DNA of 64,000 nt from Polynucleobacter difficilis (GCF_003065365.1 NZ_CP023276.1:1364001-1428000); one strand, 5' to 3'; positions 33,956 to 42,425 are shown, counted from the stretch's first letter. Made by a program: numbers and translations. The notes: generated by a model from the sequence alone, not told the origin.

Positions 33956-34161
33956 CGTCAAAGGCACTTGCTTTGATCCAAATTTACGGTAAAGTGAAGT
34001 ATATGCAGCGTTGGCGACGAGACAGATTCTCGATCCGTGTCACTCCCCTGCTTGACCTGATTATGGCAAGCACGATGAACGCCCTTCACCGCTTTTACAC
34101 CCGTTGTGCCGATCTAAACCGCCGAATCCCGCATGGCGGTTTTTTAATTAGGAGAGTCTGA
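33956..34161 (+). ncRNA. Candidate structured leader of phoH ending in a terminator-like hairpin
   Basis: About 200 bases without a convincing gene lie between the bcp terminator and phoH. They hold several potential stems, for example CGAGA/TCTCG near 34018-34032. The segment ends in an 8-bp hairpin, AAACCGCC (34116-34123) with GGCGGTTT (34135-34142), followed by more T residues. This hairpin sits immediately before the phoH Shine-Dalgarno (AGGAGAG). The layout suits an attenuated leader, or a small RNA with its own terminator. No known class was recognised. Confidence 0.35.
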
Positions 34162-35847
34162 ATGCCTTTGCCCCCAAGCCCAACCCAAATTGCTGATCAG
34201 GTTAAATTGGACCGCAAGGATACGCCGGACTTAAAGAAACGGCCCGCACCCATGAAGGTAGTTGAGGTCGACAGTCTAATCAATGAAATTACCGCCGTTC
34301 CGAGCGAGTCCGCCGAGTGGACCGAAGAAGCGCCGGCAGATTTATCTGCGGCAGAAGTAGCGCTCGAGCGCATCAAAGCCGATCACCGTACTCGGCAAGG
34401 CGATAAAAAAGCATTACTTGAGCCCAAGGCAAAACGCATTACCCGCACCGGCCCACCCTCACTCTTTGTCCTAGATACCAATGTATTAATGCACGATCCA
34501 GCATCCCTCTTCCGCTTTGCGGAGCATGATCTGTATTTGCCGATGACGACCTTAGAAGAGCTCGACAACCACAAAAAGGGTATGAGTGAAGTTGCGCGCA
34601 ATGCGCGTACTGTGAGCCGCTCATTGGATCAATTGATTGCTGGAACCAGTGGCACCTTAGATGACGGCATCCCTTTGGATAAGCTGGGCCACCAGGATGT
34701 TTCTGGAAAGTTGTATTTTCAAACCCACCTCACTACTGCCACCCTTCCCGAAGGACTGCCTGAGGGCAAAGGGGACAACCTCATCTTGGCGGTGGTCAGC
34801 GAGCTACAACAAAAGCATGCGGACAAGGAAGTGGTGTTGGTATCAAAAGACATCAATATGCGCATCAAGGCCAGAGCGTTAGGTCTGCCTGCCGAAGATT
34901 ACTTTAATGACCAGGTCTTAGAAGACCGCGATTTAATGTACTCCGGGGTTATGACATTGCCTGCTGATTTTTGGCCCAAGCATGGTAAATCGATGGAGAG
35001 CTGGGCTGACACCAAAAGTGGCACGATGTTCTACCGGGTATCCGGTCCGCTTGTGCCCAGCATGCTGGTGAACCAATTTGTTTATCAAGAAAATCCCGAT
35101 GGCTCTACTCCTTTTTATGCGCAAGTACGCGAAGTGAATGGAAAGTCTGCACTATTGCAAACCCTTCGCGATTTTTCACATCAAAAAAATAATGTCTGGA
35201 GCGTTACCGCCCGCAATCGTGAGCAGAACTTTGCTATGAATCTACTGATGAACCCAGAGGTTGATTTTGTGACCTTATTGGGCCAAGCAGGTACCGGCAA
35301 AACCCTCTTGGCATTGGCGGCAGGTCTTGAGCAGGTGCTCGATAGCAAGCGCTACAACGAAATTATTATTACGCGTGCGACCGTACCGGTGGGAGAAGAT
35401 ATTGGCTTTTTACCCGGCACCGAAGAAGAGAAAATGCAGCCGTGGATGGGCGCATTTGATGACAACCTAGAGGTGCTCCAGCGCAATGAAGACGGCGCTG
35501 GTGAATGGGGTCGTGCCGCTACGCAGGAATTAATTCGCTCCCGCATTAAAGTCAAGAGCATGAACTTCATGCGCGGTAGAACCTTTGTTAGTAAGTTTGT
35601 CATCATCGATGAGGCGCAGAACTTAACCCCCAAGCAAATGAAAACCTTGGTGACGCGTGCGGGTCCTGGAACCAAAATTATTTGCCTGGGCAATATTGCG
35701 CAGATTGACACTCCCTATCTGACAGAAGGCTCCTCTGGTCTTACCTACGTAGTCGACCGCTTCAAAGGCTGGCGTCATGGCGGGCATATCACCTTAGCCC
35801 GTGGTGAGCGCTCGCGTTTAGCAGACCATGCGGCAGAAGCCCTCTAG
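34162..35847 (+). CDS. PIN domain-PhoH ATPase fusion
   Basis: Long PhoH-type protein (561 residues) joining a PIN nuclease-like domain to a PhoH ATPase. The PIN domain begins FVLDTNVLMHDP near residue 106, with conserved acidic residues and the later VSKDINMRIKA. The PhoH part has Walker A GQAGTGKT at 374-381 and a Walker B-like FVIIDEAQN. The first 95 residues are a low-complexity linker. Such YlaK/PhoH2-like proteins are thought to unwind and cut RNA; the role here is inferred. AGGAGAG precedes the ATG. Its 3' end overlaps the lipoprotein gene by 20 bases. Confidence 0.9.
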   Translation: MPLPPSPTQIADQVKLDRKDTPDLKKRPAPMKVVEVDSLINEITAVPSESAEWTEEAPADLSAAEVALERIKADHRTRQGDKKALLEPKAKRITRTGPPSLFVLDTNVLMHDPASLFRFAEHDLYLPMTTLEELDNHKKGMSEVARNARTVSRSLDQLIAGTSGTLDDGIPLDKLGHQDVSGKLYFQTHLTTATLPEGLPEGKGDNLILAVVSELQQKHADKEVVLVSKDINMRIKARALGLPAEDYFNDQVLEDRDLMYSGVMTLPADFWPKHGKSMESWADTKSGTMFYRVSGPLVPSMLVNQFVYQENPDGSTPFYAQVREVNGKSALLQTLRDFSHQKNNVWSVTARNREQNFAMNLLMNPEVDFVTLLGQAGTGKTLLALAAGLEQVLDSKRYNEIIITRATVPVGEDIGFLPGTEEEKMQPWMGAFDDNLEVLQRNEDGAGEWGRAATQELIRSRIKVKSMNFMRGRTFVSKFVIIDEAQNLTPKQMKTLVTRAGPGTKIICLGNIAQIDTPYLTEGSSGLTYVVDRFKGWRHGGHITLARGERSRLADHAAEAL

Positions 35848-36391
35848 CATTGGCCAACATAGGGGCGTTGATACTGCATCAAGACGCGCCTATCTTGGCA
35901 GCCTTGCGCTACTTCTGTCTAGCCTTATCCTCGCAGGGTGCAGCACTCCTGCCCGCAAACCAACGCCTCCAAGCAAGATTACCAAATTCAAAGAAGATAC
36001 CAGCGTAGGCACAGAAGGAATTTCGATTGCTGCTGTTGGCCTAGTCGGAGTGCCCTACCGCTTTGGCGGCAACACTCCTGCAGGCGGTTTTGATTGCAGC
36101 GGCCTGATTGTCTATGTCTACAACAACGCTGCGGGTCTTAAGCTACCACGCACAGTTCAAGAAATGAGCCGTGCTGGCCAAAGCATTCAGAATGATGCTC
36201 CCGCCCCCGGTGATTTGGTGTTTTTCAATACAACTGGAGAGCGCTATTCCCATGCTGGAATCTATGTAGGGCAGGGTCGTTTCGTGCATGCCCCAAGCAA
36301 AGGAGGCACGGTACGCTTAGATCAAATGACGAGCCCCTATTGGGCAGCCCGCTATACCGAAGCGCGCAGAATTGCCAACACAAAACCGTAA
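35828..36391 (+). CDS. NlpC/P60 family lipoprotein (cell-wall peptidase)
   Basis: Predicted outer- or inner-membrane lipoprotein with an NlpC/P60 cysteine peptidase domain that cuts peptidoglycan stem peptides. The signal sequence ends in a lipobox, LILAGC, near residue 37. The catalytic Cys90 lies in GGFDCSGLIVYVYNN and His142 in RYSHAGIYVG. The 187-residue size is like Spr/MepS. The start codon lies inside the end of phoH in another frame, implying translational coupling. Confidence 0.9.
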   Translation: MRQKPSSIGQHRGVDTASRRAYLGSLALLLSSLILAGCSTPARKPTPPSKITKFKEDTSVGTEGISIAAVGLVGVPYRFGGNTPAGGFDCSGLIVYVYNNAAGLKLPRTVQEMSRAGQSIQNDAPAPGDLVFFNTTGERYSHAGIYVGQGRFVHAPSKGGTVRLDQMTSPYWAARYTEARRIANTKP

Positions 36392-36400
36392 TGAATTAGC

Positions 36401-37180
36401 TCAAGCCAAGTTCGAAACGAGCACGTTATTCAGAACAGCATTGGTATCAAAATACACTTGCCAGTAGTGTTCATTGCTGCAGTATGGACGAACCGCTAAG
36501 ACGGGTCCGGCTGGAGTCACCTCCAAGATGCTCACTTCGACCGCAGGAGTAGCTAGGACATTTGGCAAAGCACCAATGCGTTGCTTCAATAAAGCAATAG
36601 CAGCATCATGATTTGCCGTATTGGGCAGTAGGCACTTCAAGTCCACCCTACGATAGGAAGTGTTACTAAAGTTTTGGATCGTATCGCCTAATATTTTGCT
36701 ATTACCAACCATGGTTGATACGTTATCCGGCGTACTAATGGTCGATGAAAAAAGGCCGATTTCTTTTACAGTGCCATTCACACCGCCAGCAACAACAAAG
36801 TCGCCCACTTTAAACGGTCTAAGCACAATCAAAAAAACGCCCGCCGCAAAATTGGACAAAAGTCCTGCCCAAGCAGCGCCAATCGCAATACCTGCGGTAG
36901 CAAATAAAGCCGCAAAGGTCGTGGTCTGGATTCCGAAGTAACCCAAAATACCAACTACCAATAAGATGTTTAAGGTCACACTGACAATCGAGCCAACGTA
37001 GCGCACTACCGTTGGATCAATATGCTGGCGCTCGAGACCGCCTCGAACCATACGCTGGACAATGCCGATTAACCAGCGCCCAATAACCCACAGCGCAATG
37101 GCGCCCAGCACTTTGATACCTACATCCGTCGCTGTATGAATAATGAGATCTTGGATTTTGACTAAATCAATGGTGGACAT
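36401..37180 (-). CDS. mscS: Small-conductance mechanosensitive channel MscS family
   Basis: Membrane channel releasing solutes on hypo-osmotic shock. Three N-terminal helices are visible, the third being the Gly/Ala-rich pore helix AALFATAGIAIGAAWAGLLSNFAAG. The cytoplasmic beta domain follows (RPFKVGDFVVAGGVNGTV). At 259 residues it is shorter than E. coli MscS (286) and its C-terminus looks abnormal. After VYFDTNAVLN the frame stops quickly, whereas the shifted frame reads RARFELGLS, closer to the family tail. A late frameshift or natural truncation is possible; the pore core is intact. Confidence 0.88.
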   Translation of the reverse strand: MSTIDLVKIQDLIIHTATDVGIKVLGAIALWVIGRWLIGIVQRMVRGGLERQHIDPTVVRYVGSIVSVTLNILLVVGILGYFGIQTTTFAALFATAGIAIGAAWAGLLSNFAAGVFLIVLRPFKVGDFVVAGGVNGTVKEIGLFSSTISTPDNVSTMVGNSKILGDTIQNFSNTSYRRVDLKCLLPNTANHDAAIALLKQRIGALPNVLATPAVEVSILEVTPAGPVLAVRPYCSNEHYWQVYFDTNAVLNNVLVSNLA

Positions 37181-37206
37181 AATCTTTTAAGTAATAAAAG
37201 GCTAAA

Positions 37207-39711
37207 TTAAAACGGCTCGTAACCACCAGAAGAAAAGCCCGGGGAACCCATCGCTAAGTTATCAAACTTCGTATATGGACCTTGCCAGCTCAGCCGAATC
37301 GTTCCAATTGGGCCATTACGCTGCTTACCGATAATGATCTCGGCAATGCCTTTGTCGGTAGTGGTATCAGCGTGATAGACCTCATCACGGTAGATGAACA
37401 TAATTAAATCGGCATCTTGCTCGATCGCGCCGGATTCACGCAGGTCGGACATGATCGGGCGCTTATTGGGGCGCTGCTCCAGGCCGCGGTTTAACTGTGA
37501 CAATGCAACTACCGGGCACTGCAACTCTTTCGCAAGCGACTTCAATGAGCGCGAGATCTCGGAGATTTCGGTAGCGCGGTTTTCAGAGCTGGATCCGCCG
37601 CTACCACTCATGAGCTGCAAGTAATCAATCACCACCAAACCCAGTGTGCCGCCAAAATTACGGGCAATGCGCCGTGCTCGTGCACGTAACTCTAAACTGG
37701 ATAGTGATCCCGTCTCGTCAATCAAAATTTGGGTATTACTGAGGCGTGCAATCGCATCCGTTACGCGTGGCCACTCATCGTCATTGAGTTTGCCGGTACG
37801 CATTCTGGATTGATCAACGCGTCCGACCGAACCCAATAAACGCGATGCCAATTGGGAGCCCGACATCTCCATCGAGAACACGACGACTGGTAGCCCTTCA
37901 GCAAGCGCCACGTTCTCAGCGATGTTTAATGCAAAGGCCGTATTGTGTGTCACAACGTACTCATTGGTGACATAGGTTCGAGAGGGGTGACTCACCGATA
38001 TGCATTGCGCTTGTGCAACTCGGGATGGCTTAATCGATTGAAACGTAAGCCTGCGTTGCCGATCCCAACTGCTTCTCAGTCGCACTTTTTTCTCAGGCAA
38101 TGTAAAAGCTTCAAAGCCTGCTGCAAAGCTCATATTTAAAACGTATGCCAAGCGACCCTGCTTTTGTTCACCTTTGTAGGTGTACTTACTTTGTTTAGTT
38201 GCAATCGAACAAAACCCACCCAAGGATCGAGCCAATGCGGTGACATCATCAGCCAATTGCTTGCTTACAGTACAGAAACGAATGGAGCCCCACTTCTCGA
38301 TCCAGCCATCGGTATCCATTAGGCCCTGAAATAAAGCAAGGCGCGCTGATTTATTAGCCTCCAAATACACGGCAGGAATACTCTTATCAAAACTTCGAGA
38401 GCCTAAAACACCAAGGTCATTGAGGGCCGATCTGAAGTAATTGGTCTTGACGGCAACTCGCTCGCCATTCACTGCAATCCGCTCTTTTGAAACGAGGCGC
38501 CAGTCGTACGCATTCGCATGAACGAGTTCCATCTCGTAACCTGCAAGCGCATTGATACGCTCAACTAGCTCAGGGGATTTCGTCGAGAACATAACGCTGC
38601 TATGAGACAAGGCTAAAGTACCGTCACCCAAAAAGGCGCCTAGCACCCAAGGATGAATCGGTAACTCTTCCGAGTGGCCAAAGTCACCCGACACTGGCTC
38701 AATCCATAGGCGATTGCGATAACGTACGCAAGCAAGCATTTCAATTAAACGTGCCGTGCTAATGACGCGAGGTTCTGCCCAATCGCGGTACATCACGCGC
38801 CACAGATGTTCGTCACAGCATTCCGCTTGACGACCATCTGAAAACGTCACTTGGTAAATTTGTTTTTGACCTTGCGGATATACGCCAGTCACAAATGAAC
38901 TCAAACCATCAATCGATGCAAGTTTGTCACCAAAGCGCAGCTCGCCCATGGACTTCCAGCCATCTGGGGTCTTAATTTTTGCATCCAGGGGCTGAGCCTT
39001 ACCCATCGAGGGTCTTCCAGCCACAATGACTAAATCACCCTTTTGCAAGCCACTCGTTTGCTTATCAAGATCAATAAAGCCGGTTGCGATACCGGTGATA
39101 TCACTACCGCCTTGGCGGTTGTAGAGCTCATCAATGCGCGCAACGACTTCGCGCAGCAAGGGTTCGATTTCCAAATAATCGGCTTTGCGATTGCCCTCTT
39201 CACCGATTTGCAAAATACGGGACTCCGCCTCATCGAGCAGCGTTCGCACAGAACGACCCTCAGGGACAAAAGCAGAGTTAACAATGTTGTCTGAAACTTC
39301 AATTAAGCGGCGCAGAATGCTGCGGTCGCGCACAATCTCGGCATAGCCTTTGATATTGGCGGCGCTAGGGGTGCTTTGTGCCAATGAGTTCAGGTAATCA
39401 ATGCCAACTAGATCGCCACCCTGCTCGGATTTAATGGCTTCATGAACGGTAATGACATCGGCTGGGTGGTTATCACCAACCAGGCGCTGAATAACTTTGT
39501 AAATTAAGGCGTGCTCAGGACGGTAAAAGTCTTTGTCCGATAGCGCTGCGCCTAGGCGATCCCAGGCGGTGTTATCCAGTAGTAATCCGCCAAGTAGGGA
39601 TTGCTCGGCCTCTACTGAATGGGGAGGAACTTTGAGGGCCTGCACGGCTGCATCCCCAGATCCCGCCATGCCAGGATTTAGCGTAACGGAACGGGGACGT
39701 TGATCAGCCAT
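37207..39711 (-). CDS. dnaB: Replicative DNA helicase DnaB, interrupted by an intein
   Basis: Hexameric helicase of the replication fork. Encoded as an 834-residue precursor: residues 1-238 are the N-extein, ending at the P-loop Lys (GRPSMGK). Residues 239-590 are an intein, and 591-834 are the C-extein, starting TAFALNIAE. The spliced product would be 482 residues, a normal DnaB size, with the P-loop GRPSMGKT restored. Helicase motifs in the C-extein include VVIDYLQLM and ALSQLNRGLEQR. Without splicing the ATP site is broken, so helicase activity depends on it. It lies 19 bases downstream of rplI, the usual place. Confidence 0.98.
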   Translation of the reverse strand: MADQRPRSVTLNPGMAGSGDAAVQALKVPPHSVEAEQSLLGGLLLDNTAWDRLGAALSDKDFYRPEHALIYKVIQRLVGDNHPADVITVHEAIKSEQGGDLVGIDYLNSLAQSTPSAANIKGYAEIVRDRSILRRLIEVSDNIVNSAFVPEGRSVRTLLDEAESRILQIGEEGNRKADYLEIEPLLREVVARIDELYNRQGGSDITGIATGFIDLDKQTSGLQKGDLVIVAGRPSMGKAQPLDAKIKTPDGWKSMGELRFGDKLASIDGLSSFVTGVYPQGQKQIYQVTFSDGRQAECCDEHLWRVMYRDWAEPRVISTARLIEMLACVRYRNRLWIEPVSGDFGHSEELPIHPWVLGAFLGDGTLALSHSSVMFSTKSPELVERINALAGYEMELVHANAYDWRLVSKERIAVNGERVAVKTNYFRSALNDLGVLGSRSFDKSIPAVYLEANKSARLALFQGLMDTDGWIEKWGSIRFCTVSKQLADDVTALARSLGGFCSIATKQSKYTYKGEQKQGRLAYVLNMSFAAGFEAFTLPEKKVRLRSSWDRQRRLTFQSIKPSRVAQAQCISVSHPSRTYVTNEYVVTHNTAFALNIAENVALAEGLPVVVFSMEMSGSQLASRLLGSVGRVDQSRMRTGKLNDDEWPRVTDAIARLSNTQILIDETGSLSSLELRARARRIARNFGGTLGLVVIDYLQLMSGSGGSSSENRATEISEISRSLKSLAKELQCPVVALSQLNRGLEQRPNKRPIMSDLRESGAIEQDADLIMFIYRDEVYHADTTTDKGIAEIIIGKQRNGPIGTIRLSWQGPYTKFDNLAMGSPGFSSGGYEPF
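37942..38997 (-). mobile_element. Class 3-type intein with LAGLIDADG endonuclease in the DnaB P-loop
   Basis: In-frame insertion of 352 codons between the P-loop Lys and Thr of DnaB. The first residue is Ala, not the Cys or Ser nucleophile of ordinary inteins. Instead it carries the class 3 triplet: Trp66 after the block B His (DEHLW), Cys332 in block F (AQCISVSHPS), and Thr350 in the terminal VVTHN, followed by extein Thr. Two LAGLIDADG motifs, LGAFLGDGT (Asp125) and LFQGLMDTDG (Asp230), look intact. It is therefore predicted to self-splice and to home into intein-free dnaB genes. All boundaries were read directly from the frame. Confidence 0.93.
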
Positions 39712-39730
39712 GAGGCGACTCGATTAAAAC

Positions 39731-40183
39731 TTAGGCCTGCTCACCAACAACACGAATGTTGATATCGACGACGACATCGGTGTGCACTGCGACTGCAACG
39801 GGATGATCGCCAACCATTTTCAGTGGGCCGGTTGGCATGCGTACAGACGCTTTCTCAATCACAAAGCCTTTGGCTTTCATGGCATCCGCGATGTCGTGGT
39901 TGGTTACAGAACCAAACAAACGGCCATCAACACCGGCCTTTTGACCGATTTCCAATACCAAACCAGCCAACTTTTGACCAATTGCTTGGGCAGCAGCTAA
40001 TTTTTCAGCAGCCACTTTCTCGAGCTCAGCACGGCGTGTAGCAAAGTCAGCAATTGCTGCTTCAGTAGCGCGACGGGCTTTACGTTGTGGAATTAAGAAG
40101 TTGCGAGCGTAACCGTCTTTAACGCGAACAACATCGCCGAGGTTGCCCAGATTAATAACTTTTTCTAAAAGGATAATTTGCAT
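39731..40183 (-). CDS. rplI: 50S ribosomal protein L9
   Basis: Large-subunit ribosomal protein of 150 residues. The N-terminal domain MQIILLEKVINLGNLGDVV and the GYARNFLIP motif are characteristic; the connecting helix and the C-terminal rRNA-binding domain follow. It is the last ribosomal gene of rpsF-priB-rpsR-rplI, 13 bases after rpsR. Confidence 0.98.
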   Translation of the reverse strand: MQIILLEKVINLGNLGDVVRVKDGYARNFLIPQRKARRATEAAIADFATRRAELEKVAAEKLAAAQAIGQKLAGLVLEIGQKAGVDGRLFGSVTNHDIADAMKAKGFVIEKASVRMPTGPLKMVGDHPVAVAVHTDVVVDINIRVVGEQA

Positions 40184-40196
40184 TGAGGGCTCCTAA

Positions 40197-40469
40197 TTAT
40201 TTCTTGTGTTGATCGGAGAATGGCAATAAAGCCAAATAGCGCGCACGCTTGATCGCGGTATCCAGCTGACGCTGAAATTTCGCTTTCGTGCCAGTCAAAC
40301 GCGCTGGCGTGATCTTGGCATTCTCGCCAATGAAGTCTTTTAATGTATCCACGTCTTTGTAGTCAATCTGCTCAACTCCGCCAACGGTGAAACGGCAATA
40401 ACGCTTACGCTTAAACAATGGGTTTTGCGCGGGCTTCTTTTTGAAATCGGGTTTCTTTCCAAACGCCAT
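40197..40469 (-). CDS. rpsR: 30S ribosomal protein S18
   Basis: Small-subunit protein that pairs with S6 on 16S rRNA. The core CRFTVGGVEQIDYKDVDTLK and the Arg-rich KRARYLALLPF near the end are typical. At 90 residues it has a Lys-rich N-terminal extension (FGKKPDFKKKPAQNPLFKRK) relative to E. coli S18 (75), as in other Burkholderiales. It lies 14 bases after priB. Confidence 0.98.
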   Translation of the reverse strand: MAFGKKPDFKKKPAQNPLFKRKRYCRFTVGGVEQIDYKDVDTLKDFIGENAKITPARLTGTKAKFQRQLDTAIKRARYLALLPFSDQHKK

Positions 40470-40483
40470 GATGATTTCCTCTT

Positions 40484-40783
40484 TTAACTTTGTAATTGAA
40501 TGTGGTTTATATGAAAGACCAAGCGCTGATTGCGTATCGTTTTGGGGGCCATGAATCCGGTAAATACTGCCTGGGCTCCTAAGTCCATTTGCGCCAGCAC
40601 CTGGTGTACAGGGCCAATTGCAATGGCTTCCACGCTCATTTGGATTTTCCTGGGCCGCTCTACTTCCATCACTTCGCCAACATAATCAAGCTGGCAATAA
40701 ACAACGGGTAAACCGGCTGGGGTAAATCGAATTGCGTCTTTGGATACCAAGGCAGCAGTTAGGGTGAATTGATTCAACGCCAT
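40484..40783 (-). CDS. priB: Primosomal replication protein PriB
   Basis: Single-strand DNA-binding OB-fold protein that helps PriA restart stalled forks. The 99 residues show LTAALVSKDAIRFTPAGLPV and end HINHIQLQS, matching the PriB family. It lies between rpsF and rpsR, its conserved position in Beta- and Gammaproteobacteria. Confidence 0.95.
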   Translation of the reverse strand: MALNQFTLTAALVSKDAIRFTPAGLPVVYCQLDYVGEVMEVERPRKIQMSVEAIAIGPVHQVLAQMDLGAQAVFTGFMAPKTIRNQRLVFHINHIQLQS

Positions 40784-40833
40784 TCCGCCACTGGTTTACG
40801 CTCTATCGCCTCCGAGTCTCTCTTCAAAAATGC

Positions 40834-41208
40834 TTAGGCCGTTGCAACAGGTGCGTCGGTTTGAGCTTGCTTGCGGGCTTCTTCGCGCTGCACTTCTTTC
40901 ATCATGATCGATGGCTCAGACTCGGCCTTCTTCATCTTGATGATGAGGTGACGCAAAACAGCATCGTTAAATTTGAACGCATGCTCAAGCTCTTCCAGAG
41001 TCTTCTGGTCACACTCGATATTCATGCAAACGTAGTGGGCTTTGGCCAACTTGTCGATCATGTAAGCCATCTGACGACGACCCCAATCTTCAATGCGATG
41101 GACTTTTCCGCCACTGGTAGCCAATACGGCTTTGTAACGATCAATCATCGCGGGCACTTGCTCGCTTTGGTCCGGATGGACGATAAAAACGATTTCATAA
41201 TGACGCAT
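40834..41208 (-). CDS. rpsF: 30S ribosomal protein S6
   Basis: Small-subunit ribosomal protein of 124 residues, starting MRHYEIVFIVHPDQS with the conserved HRIEDWGRRQMAY motif. The C-terminal tail is charged, but shows no poly-Glu run to suggest RimK modification. It is the first gene of the operon. AAGGAG is its Shine-Dalgarno, and a strong inverted repeat lies 38-61 bases upstream. Confidence 0.98.
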   Translation of the reverse strand: MRHYEIVFIVHPDQSEQVPAMIDRYKAVLATSGGKVHRIEDWGRRQMAYMIDKLAKAHYVCMNIECDQKTLEELEHAFKFNDAVLRHLIIKMKKAESEPSIMMKEVQREEARKQAQTDAPVATA

Positions 41209-41245
41209 CTAACACTCCTTAAGGGTAAAGCTACCTGGGCGTCAT

Positions 41246-41269
41246 CCAAATCAGATGGTGTTGATTTGG
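41246..41269 (-). promoter_or_regulatory. Perfect inverted repeat in the rpsF leader
   Basis: CCAAATCA (41246-41253) and TGATTTGG (41262-41269) are exactly complementary around an 8-base loop. A smaller GGTA/TACC hairpin lies just before the Shine-Dalgarno (about 41222-41235). The operon's proteins S6 and S18 are known to bind their own mRNA leader in several phyla. The CCG bulge typical of that motif was not recognised here, so a DNA operator is equally possible. Confidence 0.4.
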
Positions 41270-41327
41270 AAACCAGTGCAGCAAGGGTGAAAACAAATTG
41301 TAAAAACAGGAATTACGTACTCTTGCT

Positions 41328-42395
41328 TTATTCAGGCAAGACTGCGATTCTAGCAAAAAAATCCTGCCAAGTCATGGATTTACCGCCCAGCTTGGCTTCT
41401 GCGGCGGCATATAAGGCCAATTGCAAGGCAATTCTGGCTTTGGGGGCGGTTAGGCTGCCTGCGGCCACCCAGCCCGCGGGATCCGTTTCTGGCAAATGAA
41501 GGTGAACATGCCCTGCGCCCACGCGAGAGGCTTTGGCAATCGCCACCCCCTTCTCCGCCAGGGTATGCAGAGGCTTAAGCCAAGCGGCATGCACACCGCC
41601 CATGCCGGTTCCCGCAATCACCAGCCCCTGAATTGCTTGGTTTTGCCAATGCAACACTGTTTCTGGTCTGGCGCCAGCATGGCTAGTCAGGATTTCAACC
41701 CAAGGCCAAGCGTCCTCCGCTGGAATCGGCATATCCGGGCCCGAATCTATCTGTATGCGCCGAATACGCGCTAACCACGAAGGGTTGATCAAATGAATCG
41801 GGCTGCTAAGTGCATCGCGCAGCGGTGCGTTGAGATCGCTGGTATGGCGCTTAGCCAGGTCGCGAGCCAAGCAGACCCGGCCAGCAAAGATGCCAAAGAC
41901 ACCGGCTGGGCAAGTTTGAAGATCCATTTGAGCCCAATGCAGGGCGGCTTGCAGATTGAGTGGGCCATCCGCTTGCGGGTGGTTTGACGGCAGCATTGCC
42001 CCGGTCAAAACAACCCGCTTACCTAGGCGCTCGGCCTGCTTACTGCAAACAGCATCCAGAAACAGTCCGGTCTCTTCAATGGTGTCGGTACCGTGGGTGA
42101 CCACCACCCCAAGAACCAGGGGATTATCCAGTGCTGCCCGCACTGCAAGGCCTAGCTGGGTTAGTAGAGCATCACTCAAGTCCCGGCTATCGATGCTGGC
42201 AAGCTGCTGTGTCCGGATTTCGCCCTGCGCGACTCGATTGCTGGACTGCAGGGTCACAATAAGGGCTTCAAGGGCTACTTGGCCCGCACGGTAGGCGGAT
42301 GGATTTTTTGGATTCTGGGCAAGACCGGCAATCGTGCCACCCATGCCAATAACCAAAACATGCTGATTGGGGGATTTCATGAGCCCATTATCCAT
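41328..42395 (-). CDS. L-asparaginase family protein
   Basis: Type I/II-fold asparaginase hydrolysing asparagine to aspartate and ammonia. The two catalytic threonine regions are present: IGMGGTIAGLA near residue 17 and VVTHGTDTIEET near residue 98. No clear signal peptide, so it is probably cytoplasmic. Length 355. The ATG at 42395 has AAGAGG nine bases upstream; a second Met five residues later lacks one. Glutaminase activity cannot be excluded. It is divergent from lexA, with the SOS box lying between them. Confidence 0.9.
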   Translation of the reverse strand: MDNGLMKSPNQHVLVIGMGGTIAGLAQNPKNPSAYRAGQVALEALIVTLQSSNRVAQGEIRTQQLASIDSRDLSDALLTQLGLAVRAALDNPLVLGVVVTHGTDTIEETGLFLDAVCSKQAERLGKRVVLTGAMLPSNHPQADGPLNLQAALHWAQMDLQTCPAGVFGIFAGRVCLARDLAKRHTSDLNAPLRDALSSPIHLINPSWLARIRRIQIDSGPDMPIPAEDAWPWVEILTSHAGARPETVLHWQNQAIQGLVIAGTGMGGVHAAWLKPLHTLAEKGVAIAKASRVGAGHVHLHLPETDPAGWVAAGSLTAPKARIALQLALYAAAEAKLGGKSMTWQDFFARIAVLPE

Positions 42396-42425
42396 TTAAC
42401 AAAACCTCTTGAAATAACAAAAATA

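Noticed and set aside
33973..34161. A 62-codon frame starting with TTG and ending directly before phoH
   Set aside because: Rare start codon, no Shine-Dalgarno, low-complexity Arg-rich protein with no family resemblance, and its last third is the terminator-like hairpin. Better explained as non-coding leader.
40861..41499. Plus-strand frame of 212 codons across rpsF and the asparaginase 3' end
   Set aside because: Overlaps two strongly supported minus-strand genes and the rpsF leader; no ribosome site or family features.
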